DNA of 34,676 nt from UBA4615 sp046046245. GTDB taxonomy: Bacteria; Pseudomonadota; Gammaproteobacteria; Burkholderiales; Burkholderiaceae_E. Of the stretch, positions 15,106-22,563 are shown in pieces. The stretch lies in assembly GCA_046046245.1 (NCBI GenBank), contig JBJOKE010000082.1, forward strand, positions 1 through 34,676, given 5' to 3'. Below the pieces are notes generated by a model that searched no databases, was not told the origin of the DNA, and saw only the letters and a program-made list of their open reading frames with translations. How positions within the stretch are numbered: position 1 is the stretch's first letter; each line of letters begins with the position of its first letter. Made by a program: the position numbers and the translations under genes.

Positions 15106-16326
15106 TCAGGCCGCCGCGGGCGCGGCGCGCGGCGGCACGGCGGACTCGCGGATCGGCAGGTGCACGAGCGCGGCGCCGACCGCGAGCGCGATGTCGACCC
15201 ACCACATCCAGTCGTAGGAGCCGGTGGCCTCGAACGCCTTGCCGCCGAGCCAGGCGCCGAGGAAGCCGCCGACCTGGTGGCTCAGCATCACCAGGCCGAA
15301 CAGCGTCGCCATGTACCGGGCGCCGTGCAGCTTGGCCACCAGGCCCGCGGTGGGCGGCACCGTGGAGAGGTAGGTGAAGCCGATCGCCGCGGCGAAGACG
15401 AGCACCACGGCCTCGGTCTTGGGCGCGAGCACGAAGGCCAGCACGATCACCGCACGCGCCGCGTACAGGCCCGACAGCAGCAGCTTCATCCGCCAGCGGT
15501 CGACGGCCCATCCGATGGCGAAGCTGCCCGCGATGTTGAAGAGGCCGACCACGGCCAGCGCCCACGCGCCCACCGACGGCGGCAGCCCGCAGGCGGCGAC
15601 CACGCCGGGCAGGTGCGTGGCGATGAAGGCGACGTGGAAGCCGCAGACGAAGAAGCCGGCGGTGAGGAGCAGGAAGCTCGGATCGCGGGCGGCGCCGCGG
15701 ACCGCGTCGCCGAGCGTGGCCGCGCCGGCTGCGGGCGCGGCGCCACCGCCGGAGGGCGTGCGCAGCGGCAGGATCAGCGGCGCCGCGAGCAGGGTCAGCA
15801 GCGCGAGGCCCCAGAGCGCCTGCTGCCAGCCGAGCCCGCCGATCATCAGCTGCGCGAGCGGGATGACCGCGAACTGCCCGAAGGAGCCGCCCGCGCCGAC
15901 GATGCCCGTGGCGACGCCGCGCCGCGCCGGGTCGATCAGCCGCGCGACCGTGCCCATCAGCACCGACGGGCCGAGCGCGCCCGCGCCGCCCGCACCGAGC
16001 ACGCCGATCGCGATCATCAGGGCCGGCAGCGAGCCGGCTAAGGGCACGAGCGCGGTGCCGAGCGCGATCGCGAGCAGGCCGATCGCCATCACGCGCGCGC
16101 TGCCCCAGCGGTCGGCACAGGCTCCCGCGAGCGGCTGGGTGACGCCCCACATCAGCTGCCCGACCGCGAACGCGAGGCTGATCGCGGCGATGCCGAGCCC
16201 GGTCTGCGTGTTGAGCACGCCCATGAAGAGCGGCAGCGACTGCCGTACGCCGAGCGAGACCGCGAAGAGGCCAGCGGCGCAGAGCACGACGGCGAGCCAG
16301 GGCAGGGGGGCGGTGCGGGCGTTCAT
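15106..16326 (-). CDS. MFS transporter
   Basis: Twelve-helix major facilitator superfamily secondary transporter, 406 residues. Seen: an N-terminal first helix (PLPWLAVVLCAAGLFAVSLG), the loop 2-3 motif A-like GACADRWGSARVMAIG, a glycine-rich GVLGAGGAGALGPSV helix 4 and GVATGIVGAGGSFGQF helix 5. A central cytoplasmic loop rich in Gly/Ala/Pro comes near residue 200, and a second-half counterpart AIGWAVDRWRMKLLL follows. The pattern recalls monocarboxylate or oxalate/formate-type carriers, but the substrate is unknown. Its ATG overlaps the marR-type gene stop by 4 bases (ATGA), so the regulator and transporter are translated together; the MarR protein probably controls it. Confidence 0.9.
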   Translation of the reverse strand: MNARTAPLPWLAVVLCAAGLFAVSLGVRQSLPLFMGVLNTQTGLGIAAISLAFAVGQLMWGVTQPLAGACADRWGSARVMAIGLLAIALGTALVPLAGSLPALMIAIGVLGAGGAGALGPSVLMGTVARLIDPARRGVATGIVGAGGSFGQFAVIPLAQLMIGGLGWQQALWGLALLTLLAAPLILPLRTPSGGGAAPAAGAATLGDAVRGAARDPSFLLLTAGFFVCGFHVAFIATHLPGVVAACGLPPSVGAWALAVVGLFNIAGSFAIGWAVDRWRMKLLLSGLYAARAVIVLAFVLAPKTEAVVLVFAAAIGFTYLSTVPPTAGLVAKLHGARYMATLFGLVMLSHQVGGFLGAWLGGKAFEATGSYDWMWWVDIALAVGAALVHLPIRESAVPPRAAPAAA

Positions 16327-16763
16327 CCGAGGTGCTCCAGGGTGTCGTCGAGCGATGCGTGCAGCGCGTGCATCCGCTCGGCGCCGACGCGCTCGCGCAG
16401 CGCGCGCTGCGCTTCGCGCCACAGCGGCACCGCGGCACGCAGCGCAGCGCGGCCGGCCGCGGTCAGGCCCAGCCGCATGCGACGCCGGTCGGCGGGGTCG
16501 GGCGCCGCCTCGATCCAGCCGGCGTCGACGAGCGGCTTCAGGCTGCGGGTCAGCGTCGTGCGGTCCATCGACATCCGCTCGGCGAGCTCGCCCATCGCCA
16601 GACCGTCGGCGTGCCGCAGCGTGGCGAGCAGGGAGAACTGGCCGACCCGCAGGCCGGCGGGTCGCAGGTGGTCGTCGTAGCGCTGCGTGACGAGACGCGT
16701 CGTCCGCTTCAGCAGCAGGCAGCTGCAGCGGGGATCGGGCATCATGGTCGAGTGCATATGCAC
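16323..16763 (-). CDS. MarR-family transcriptional regulator
   Basis: Dimeric winged-helix repressor of the MarR type. About 146 residues: helix-turn-helix at about 55-80 (LAMGELAERMSMDRTTLTRSLKPLVDAGWIE) and the wing with the family motif DPADRRRMRLGLT (about 89-101), then a dimerisation helix. Cys13 and Cys15 near the N-terminus could be redox-sensing, which is inference. I place the start at GTG 16763 because GGAG lies 5 bases upstream; ATG 16757 and ATG 16745 are alternatives. A perfect 12-base palindrome coincides with the start codon and is a likely autoregulatory operator. It sits between a thioesterase gene and the MFS gene it probably regulates. Confidence 0.9.
   Translation of the reverse strand: MHMHSTMMPDPRCSCLLLKRTTRLVTQRYDDHLRPAGLRVGQFSLLATLRHADGLAMGELAERMSMDRTTLTRSLKPLVDAGWIEAAPDPADRRRMRLGLTAAGRAALRAAVPLWREAQRALRERVGAERMHALHASLDDTLEHLG
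16752..16763. promoter_or_regulatory. Palindrome at the MarR gene start, probable operator
   Basis: GTGCATATGCAC is a perfect 12-base palindrome beginning exactly at the proposed GTG start of the MarR gene. MarR proteins typically bind 12-20-base palindromes of this kind near their own promoters. Autoregulation is inferred. Confidence 0.5.
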
Positions 16764-16814
16764 GCATTCTCCGCCCCGATGGATCGGCGGGCAAGCCACG
16801 TGGGGACGAGTCGC

Positions 16815-17306
16815 TCAGCCGACGGTGAAGGCGGCCGCGCCGGTGGCGATCAGCGTGCCGTCGTCCGCGTGCAGCGCCATCTGGACCGAGCCGATCCGGC
16901 CGCCGAGCCGCGTCACCTTGGCGCTCGCCTCGAACCACTGGCCGAGGCCGCGGCGCAGGTAGTCGATGCGCAGGTCGATGGTCCCGATCCGCGCGAAGCG
17001 CGCCATCGCGACATCGGCCGGCTCGTCGGCGAACTTCTCGCACAGCGCCACGGTCAGCGCGAAGCCGGCGGTGGTGTCGAGCGCCGCGGCCGTCACGCCG
17101 CCGTGCAGCTGACCGTAGGCATCGTTGCCGATCAGTTCCGGCCGCATCCGGAACCGCAGCTTCGGCTCGGTCGGATCGAGCGAGGTCACCTCGAGGCCGA
17201 TCACCTCGTTGAATCGGACGCGACGCTCGAAGAGTTCGACGATCCGGCGGTGCAGCCGGGCCTGCTCGTCGGCGCTGCGCCGGGGGCGGACGGGGTGGGC
17301 GGTCAT
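16815..17306 (-). CDS. PaaI-type hotdog-fold thioesterase
   Basis: Predicted acyl-CoA thioesterase, 163 residues, cytoplasmic. The active-site block NDAYGQLHGGVTAAALDTTAGFA (61-83) contains the Asn61, HGG (68-70) and Asp77 pattern of PaaI/YigI-like enzymes. The later RIDYLRRGLGQWFEASAKVTRLG strand pair is the usual central hotdog sheet. ATG 17306 starts the homologous part; GAG lies 5 bases upstream. The MarR and MFS genes follow 51 bases downstream on the same strand, so this may be the first gene of a three-gene unit. The acyl substrate is unknown. Confidence 0.85.
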   Translation of the reverse strand: MTAHPVRPRRSADEQARLHRRIVELFERRVRFNEVIGLEVTSLDPTEPKLRFRMRPELIGNDAYGQLHGGVTAAALDTTAGFALTVALCEKFADEPADVAMARFARIGTIDLRIDYLRRGLGQWFEASAKVTRLGGRIGSVQMALHADDGTLIATGAAAFTVG

Positions 17307-17420
17307 CGACTCGACGATGGGGCGGTGCTCGGGGCGGGAGGCCGATGGTACGCGACGCGGCCTGCGCTTACGCCGAGCGCGGTCGACCGCGCAGCCCGGT
17401 CGCGTGCACAATCCGCGCCC

Positions 17421-18914
17421 ATGTCGACCGTCCCCGCCCGCCGGCCGTTCCGGCGACGACTGCTGAGATTCGCCGGCCTCGTGCTGGCCTGGGCGCTGGG
17501 CGCGCTGTTCACCGTGGCCGTGGGCGACGCGCTCTATTCGTCGACGCTGCCCGCGCTGCGCCCCTGGCACACGATCGAGCTGCGCAGCGAGTTCGACGCG
17601 GGCCAGGCGGGCGGCGGCTACGGCTGGGACGACTGGCTGGCGCAGGAGGCGCGCCTGTTCGACGAGGTCCGCGCGCTGCGCGCCGCCCACTTCGATCCCG
17701 CCCAGGACAGCCCGATCAGCCGCTTCGCGCCGGACGGGGGGCCGTACGCGGCGCGGCTCGCGCGCGACTGGAACCGGTCGTTCTCGATCCGCGCCACCGA
17801 CGAGCGCGCCGTCGCGCTGCTGCTGCACGGCCTGTCGGACGCGCCGTACACGATGCGCGGCATCGCCGGGGCGCTGGTCGAGCACGGCGTCAGCGTCTAC
17901 GGGCTGCGACTGCCGGGGCATGGCACGCTGCCCTCGGGGCTCGACGCCGCGAGCTGGCAGGACTGGCTCGCGGCGGTGGAGATCGCGGTTCGGCACGTGC
18001 GTCGCGAACATCCGGACCGGCCGTTCTACATCGTCGGCTACTCGACGGGCGCCACGCTCGCGCTGAAGTTCTCCGCCGATGCCGTCGGGCGCAACCGGCT
18101 CGACCTGCTGCCGCGGCGGCTGCTGCTCGTCTCGCCCGCGCTCGGCGTCTCGCCGTTCGCGCCGCTGGCGAACGTGCAGCGGCTGGTGAGCCGCTGGGGC
18201 GTCGCGCCGAAGGCCCGCTGGGCCAACGTCGGACCCGAGCTCGACCCCTACAAGTACGAGTCCTTCGCGAAGAACGCGGGGGCGCAGGTCGCGTCGCTGA
18301 TCCGCGCGCTGTTCGCCGACCTCGAGCGGATGGACCGGGACGGCTCGATCGGGCGGCTGCCTCCGGTCACCGGATTCCAGTCGGTGGTCGACGCGACGGT
18401 CAGCACGGCGGACCTCGCCGGCCGCTTCTACGGGCTGCTGCGCGGCGGGACCAGCGAGCTGGTCCTCTTCGACGTGAACCGCCGCGCGGACGTCGCGCCG
18501 CTGCTGGCGTTCTCGCCGAAGGCGGTGGTCGCGGCCTTCGAGCGCTCGCCGCGCCGCGACTACCGCCTCACCGTCCTCGGCAATGCCGAGGGCGGCCCGA
18601 CGCTGACCGAGCGCAGCCTGCCGTCCGGTGCGTCCCGGCCGCTCGAGCGGCCGCTCGCGGCGGCCTGGCCCGACGACGTCTACTCGCTGTCGCACGTCGC
18701 GCTGCCGTTCCCGCCGGACGATCCGCTCTACGCGCTGCGCTCGGGGCGAGCGGCCGACGGACTGCCGTCGCTCGGCGCGCTCGCGATGCGCGGCGAACGC
18801 GGCGCGCTGGCGATCGGCGCGGCCGACCAGCTGCGGCTGCGCTCGAATCCGTTCTTCGACGAGATGGTCGGGCGCATGCGCGCCGCGATCGACGCGGACC
18901 TGGCGCCACGCTGA
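17421..18914 (+). CDS. Membrane-anchored alpha/beta hydrolase
   Basis: A serine hydrolase tethered to the inner membrane by one N-terminal helix (about residues 17-37, RFAGLVLAWALGALFTVAVG) after an Arg-rich start. The fold signature is LLLHGLSDAPYTMRG (oxyanion region, about 133-147), the cap-region LPGHGTLPSGL, and the nucleophile elbow GYSTG with Ser208. A candidate acid lies in LVLFDVNRRAD and the candidate His in YSLSHVALPFPPDDP, close to the C-terminus as expected. The lysophospholipase/monoglyceride-lipase-like S33 group is the nearest match I recognise. At 497 residues it is longer than usual, with extra sequence before the core. ATG 17421 is chosen although the frame is open far upstream. 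Its promoter region is shared with the divergent thioesterase gene. Confidence 0.88.
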   Translation: MSTVPARRPFRRRLLRFAGLVLAWALGALFTVAVGDALYSSTLPALRPWHTIELRSEFDAGQAGGGYGWDDWLAQEARLFDEVRALRAAHFDPAQDSPISRFAPDGGPYAARLARDWNRSFSIRATDERAVALLLHGLSDAPYTMRGIAGALVEHGVSVYGLRLPGHGTLPSGLDAASWQDWLAAVEIAVRHVRREHPDRPFYIVGYSTGATLALKFSADAVGRNRLDLLPRRLLLVSPALGVSPFAPLANVQRLVSRWGVAPKARWANVGPELDPYKYESFAKNAGAQVASLIRALFADLERMDRDGSIGRLPPVTGFQSVVDATVSTADLAGRFYGLLRGGTSELVLFDVNRRADVAPLLAFSPKAVVAAFERSPRRDYRLTVLGNAEGGPTLTERSLPSGASRPLERPLAAAWPDDVYSLSHVALPFPPDDPLYALRSGRAADGLPSLGALAMRGERGALAIGAADQLRLRSNPFFDEMVGRMRAAIDADLAPR

Positions 18915-18929
18915 CCGGGGTCGGGCGGA

Positions 18930-19802
18930 TCAGAGGCGCCCGAGCGCCTCGCCCAGCGTCGTCGCGCCCGGCGCCGCGATGCCGACGGCCCAGCCGGCGA
19001 CGCCGGCCATGACGATCACCGCCGCGAAGGGCAGGGCGGTTCGACGGATCGCGGTCCAGAGCCAGTTCGGCGAGTCCGCGCCCTGCAGTCGTCGGTACAG
19101 ACCGCGCGCCAGGCCGACGTCGACGAGCAGCTCGGCGAGCAGCACCGGCGCCGTCCAGATGATCCACGCGGCGGCGGCCGCGACCGCCACGAGCGCGAGC
19201 AGGCCGGCGACCACCAGCAGCAGGACCGCGCCCTCGTCGGCATCGCCGATGTCCACGTCCAGGCCCAGGCCCGGACCGGACGCGGCACCGTCGTCGATCT
19301 CGAGCGGCCGGCCGGCCGGGGCCCATGCCGCGTCGCTCGTCAGGCCGCGTGCGCCCGCTGCGCCTTCGACGTCCGCCAGGCCCGCCCGTGCGCCGCCGCC
19401 ACCGAAGTGCCCGCCGCCTCCGGTCGACAGGGACGGCCGGCCCGCGCGATGGGTGAGGTCGGCGAGGTCCGATGCGGCGTCTGCGGCGTCCAGCACGTCT
19501 TCGAGACCCGGACCTTCGTCGTCGGCGCGCCGGCCGCCGCCCGCCGGCAACCAGGCGGCCAGCAGCGCGAGGAACACGCCCCAGGCGACGACGACGGCGA
19601 GCGGCCAGCGCAGGGCCGGCCCGTCGAGGCCGACCCGCAGCATCACGAACGACGCGACGAATGCGGCGCCGCCGGTCAGGGCGACGCCGCCCGACATCAG
19701 CAGGCGGGGCGAGTGCAGCCGCTCGAGGTGGCGGCGCATCCGAGCGACGGCGGCGCGTCGGCGGGCCTCGGGCGTGGGTCGCGGGTGGGAAGCGGTCGGC
19801 AT
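18930..19802 (-). CDS. Multispanning membrane protein of unknown function with a GGGGxFGGGG motif
   Basis: 290 residues with four predicted membrane segments (about 35-56, 66-87, 192-224 and 257-277) and a long polar loop (88-190) between the second and third. The loop holds STGGGGHFGGGGARAG (126-141), recalling the glycine motif near the C-terminus of TPM-domain (YgcG-like) proteins, but here it is internal and no TPM domain precedes it. The N-terminus is Arg-rich and cytoplasmic by the positive-inside rule. It is convergent with the alpha/beta hydrolase gene, only 15 bases apart. I do not recognise the family. The gene-like GC3 pattern and clean membrane topology support it being real. Confidence 0.75.
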   Translation of the reverse strand: MPTASHPRPTPEARRRAAVARMRRHLERLHSPRLLMSGGVALTGGAAFVASFVMLRVGLDGPALRWPLAVVVAWGVFLALLAAWLPAGGGRRADDEGPGLEDVLDAADAASDLADLTHRAGRPSLSTGGGGHFGGGGARAGLADVEGAAGARGLTSDAAWAPAGRPLEIDDGAASGPGLGLDVDIGDADEGAVLLLVVAGLLALVAVAAAAAWIIWTAPVLLAELLVDVGLARGLYRRLQGADSPNWLWTAIRRTALPFAAVIVMAGVAGWAVGIAAPGATTLGEALGRL

Positions 19803-20037
19803 GTCGGGATGAAGGGCGTCTTCGGGAGGGTGCCCGCGCGGACCCGCCCGCGTGCGCTTCGGCCGACGGACGTGCGGCCCCGCCGCACCATCGGTTCTGC
19901 GACGAATCCGCGGCCGATTGCCAACTCCGTCTCATCGCGATCGCGCCGCGAAGACCAAGATTTCCCCGTGGGGCGGGCCCGCGCGGACGAGCGCGGTGCG
20001 CAGGCCGCCGTCCGGTGACGCTCGCGGGGTGGGATCG

Positions 20038-20289
20038 GTGGAGAAACGGGTCGCGGTCGAGCAGTTCCTGAACGTTCCGCTGGGCGCGGAGCGGGCGTTT
20101 TCCTTCAGGTCCGAGGGGCGGCCGCGCGGCCGGAGAAGGATCCGCCGCGCGTTCGCCGTCTGCTGCGCGCTCGCGTTCGCCGGGCTCGGGCCGCTGCTGC
20201 TGCGCGACGGCATCGCGCCGCTGCGCAGCGGATCGACCGAACAGCCGGCTTCGCTGTCCGTCGAGGTGTCCCCCGAACTCTCCCGCTGA
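20038..20289 (+). CDS. Possible small membrane protein
   Basis: An 83-codon frame starting at GTG 20038 (GGGG 8 bases upstream; a second in-frame GTG is at 20029). The product would have a charged N-terminal part (EKRVAVEQFLN), an Arg-rich stretch (RPRGRRRIRR) and one hydrophobic helix (AFAVCCALAFAGLGPLLL), giving a cytoplasmic-in single-pass topology. Third codon positions are almost all G or C, as in neighbouring genes. I see no recognisable domain. It could be a chance frame, since random frames are long in DNA this GC-rich. Confidence 0.4.
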   Translation: MEKRVAVEQFLNVPLGAERAFSFRSEGRPRGRRRIRRAFAVCCALAFAGLGPLLLRDGIAPLRSGSTEQPASLSVEVSPELSR

Positions 20290-20418
20290 CGGCAAGGTTG
20301 CGACCGGATTCCGACGCGCCGATCGAGCGGCGTCGGCCACCGGTCGCGCCGTCCTTCGATCGCTGGCCGCCTGGCCGATGTCCCGGGGACCCCTGCAACC
20401 CGCCCCCGGAGGCGTTCC

Positions 20419-22332
20419 ATGGTCCCCTCGCGTCGCACCCCCCTGCGTGCAGCGTCAGCCGCCGTCCTCGTGTCCGCGCTCGTCGCCGGCTGCGGCGGCT
20501 CCAGTCCGACCGCCTCGACCCCCACGTCCGACACCGGCGACGCCGAGGCGCGTGCGGCCTCCGCCTCGCTGTCCGGCACGGTGGCGGTCGGAGCACCCAT
20601 CACCGATGGGATGCTGAAGGTCACCGATGCCGACGGCACGGTCGTCGTCGACGGCAAGTCGATCGATGCCGACGGCCGCTACGACGGCGTCACGCTGTCC
20701 GGCAAGGGACCGTGGACGCTGGAGGCCTGCGGCTTCGCCGGCGAGCGCTGGCTGTGCCTGCGCTCGGTCGTGCAGGCGGGCGGCACCGGCAACGTGACCC
20801 CGCTGACCGATGCGATGCTGGCGCTCGCCATCGAGGGCGCCGCGCCCGCGGCGGGCCCGCTGCGCGACGGGCTGGCGGCGCTGCTGCAGGACGCCGGTCT
20901 GCCGTCCGACTTCGATTTCGTGTCGGGTTCGCTCCAGGCGGGCAGCCGTACCGGCTACGACCGCCTGCTGGACGCGATCGGCGTCGCCAAGGGCGAGGAT
21001 GGCCAGCCCTTCGTGCAGATCGTGCCCCGCCTGGGCACCGGCAACCTCTACATCGAGCGCGGTTCGAGCCCGCAGGGCCGGCTGGCGGTGGACGCCGCGG
21101 CCGGCGCGCTGCCGCTCGCGGGGCTGGAGCGCCTCTTCCGCGACCTGAGCGCGTCGATGGCGAGCGCCGACGCCTGCACGTCGGCCGCGACCGGCGTGCG
21201 GCGCTCGCTCGCGTCGACGGCCCGGATCTCGTTCGGTGAAGGCGAGGCCGCCATCGGTGCCGACGCGGTCGCCGACGCGCTGTGCCGGATGTTCGGTCGG
21301 GGCGAGGACGGCAGCACGCCGATGTGGGGCTCGCGGCTGGTGAGTCCGACGCTCGGGCGCTGCGACCTCGGCGGTGCGGTGCCGCTCTGCGGCGTGAGCT
21401 TCGCGCTGCGCAGCCCCGACGGCTCGGTGAAGGCACTCGGCTCCGGCATGGGCGTCTCGTACGAGGGTGCCGCGTGGAAGTTCGCCGGCGACCTGCTGCC
21501 GATCTCGATCCATGCGGCGGCGACGGTGCAGCGCGACCGTCGCGTCGACGGTCCGACGCCGGTCGACCGGTACTCGCGCGCGCTGCAGTTCGACATCGCC
21601 GCGGCGCAGAACCTGGCCTGCGCGCGGGTCTCGCAGCGCAATCCCGCCGGTGACGCGGTGACCATCGGCTTCTACAAGCCGCACGGCACGGATCCGGTGC
21701 GGCGTCTGTCGCTGTGGACCGAGGGCGGCTTCTCGAACGCGCCGAGCCTCGACCCGGCAACCGGTGCGACCCGCAGCGCGGACGACACGTGGATCATGCT
21801 GCCCGAGGGCTCGGACGGGGATGCGGTGATCCGCAACTTCTACCGGGGCGGGCGCACGGTCCGCGTCGACCTGTACGCCGATCCGGGCTGCGCCACGCCG
21901 CTCGCGCTCGACGGCCGCAGCGGCTTCGACGTCGAGGTCGACGGCGTGCCGCCGGTCTGGGCGGCGCTGCCCTCGCTGTCCTGGCCCGAGCTCGGCGCGA
22001 CGTCGGTCGCCACGCTGCGCGACTTCGCCCTTGGCGCGGGCGAGCCGGGCACGCTGTCGGTGTCGTGGTCGACGCCGCGCGGCAACGCCGGGTTCGATTC
22101 GGTCTCGGTCTGCAGCGCCCGCGACTGCGGCGACGGCTCCGCGGCGCGCGTGGGCGAGCGCTCGATCCGTCCGGGAGCGACCACGGCGGCGGTGCCGATC
22201 CGCACGACCGACGCGATGCCGGCCGGCGGCTTCCGGATGGTGTCGCTCTACGGCCGGGCCGGAGACGGCATGGGGATGCAGGCGAACCTGCTGAGCTGCC
22301 CGTCGCGGCCGGCGGGGCAGACCTGCGACTGA
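20419..22332 (+). CDS. Large predicted lipoprotein of unknown function
   Basis: 637 residues with a lipoprotein signal: MVPSRRTPLRAAS, hydrophobic core, lipobox LVAGC with Cys25 as the lipidated residue, then a Gly/Ser/Thr-rich tether. Residues about 48-105 (SGTVAVGAPITDGMLKVTDADG and following) look like a small beta-sandwich of the carboxypeptidase-regulatory type. The rest is rich in beta and in paired Cys residues, consistent with an exported, disulphide-bonded surface or periplasmic protein. No catalytic motif is recognisable. GGAGG 6 bases before the ATG supports the start. It stands alone, with a UUCG-capped hairpin 49 bases after its stop. A surface-exposed or outer-membrane role is inferred. 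Confidence 0.85.
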   Translation: MVPSRRTPLRAASAAVLVSALVAGCGGSSPTASTPTSDTGDAEARAASASLSGTVAVGAPITDGMLKVTDADGTVVVDGKSIDADGRYDGVTLSGKGPWTLEACGFAGERWLCLRSVVQAGGTGNVTPLTDAMLALAIEGAAPAAGPLRDGLAALLQDAGLPSDFDFVSGSLQAGSRTGYDRLLDAIGVAKGEDGQPFVQIVPRLGTGNLYIERGSSPQGRLAVDAAAGALPLAGLERLFRDLSASMASADACTSAATGVRRSLASTARISFGEGEAAIGADAVADALCRMFGRGEDGSTPMWGSRLVSPTLGRCDLGGAVPLCGVSFALRSPDGSVKALGSGMGVSYEGAAWKFAGDLLPISIHAAATVQRDRRVDGPTPVDRYSRALQFDIAAAQNLACARVSQRNPAGDAVTIGFYKPHGTDPVRRLSLWTEGGFSNAPSLDPATGATRSADDTWIMLPEGSDGDAVIRNFYRGGRTVRVDLYADPGCATPLALDGRSGFDVEVDGVPPVWAALPSLSWPELGATSVATLRDFALGAGEPGTLSVSWSTPRGNAGFDSVSVCSARDCGDGSAARVGERSIRPGATTAAVPIRTTDAMPAGGFRMVSLYGRAGDGMGMQANLLSCPSRPAGQTCD

Positions 22333-22380
22333 CGCGCGCGTGCCCGGCGGACCGCCCGCCGGGCCCGGGCGACGGACGGG

Positions 22381-22398
22381 AGGGCGCTTCGGCGCCCT
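22381..22398. terminator. UUCG-tetraloop hairpin between the lipoprotein gene and tRNA-Arg
   Basis: AGGGCGC (22381-22387), loop TTCG, GCGCCCT (22392-22398): a perfect 7-bp stem with a very stable tetraloop on the + strand. It lies between two convergent transcripts, so it may end the lipoprotein mRNA and also the minus-strand tRNA transcript, whose 3' end is 11 bases away. The following + sequence GTCGCGTTGTTG is only mildly T-rich. Confidence 0.6.
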
Positions 22399-22408
22399 GT
22401 CGCGTTGT

Positions 22409-22484
22409 TGGCGCCCCCGGCACGAATCGAACGTGCGACCCTCCCCTTAGGAGGGGGATGCTCTATCCACTGAGCTACGGGGGC
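22409..22484 (-). tRNA. tRNA-Arg (anticodon CCU)
   Basis: Read on the - strand the 76 bases fold into a full cloverleaf. The acceptor stem is GCCCCCG/CGGGGGC and the D arm GCUC-AGUGGAUA-GAGC. The anticodon stem UCCCC/GGGGA has loop CUCCUAA (anticodon CCU, decoding AGG). The variable region is GGGUC and the T arm GCACG-UUCGAUU-CGUGC. The discriminator is G and CCA is encoded in the DNA. AGG is a rare codon at this GC content, so this is a minor isoacceptor. No integrase or repeated tRNA end is visible nearby. Confidence 0.95.
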
Positions 22485-22494
22485 TGCGGGCACG

Positions 22495-22500
22495 ATTGTA
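22495..22500 (-). promoter_or_regulatory. -10 element of the tRNA-Arg promoter
   Basis: On the - strand TACAAT (one mismatch to TATAAT) ends 10 bases before the mature tRNA 5' end, the right distance for a short leader. No good -35 box is seen 16-18 bases further upstream. Confidence 0.5.
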
Positions 22501-22563
22501 CCGAACGCGGAACGCCGGGCCCGGCGGGCGTCGTATGCTGGGAGTATCCCCCCGGAGCGCGCC

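Noticed and set aside
22409..22484. tRNA-Arg as an integration site for a genomic island
   Set aside because: The tRNA is intact. I saw no integrase, no direct repeat of its 3' end and no composition shift on either side within the window.
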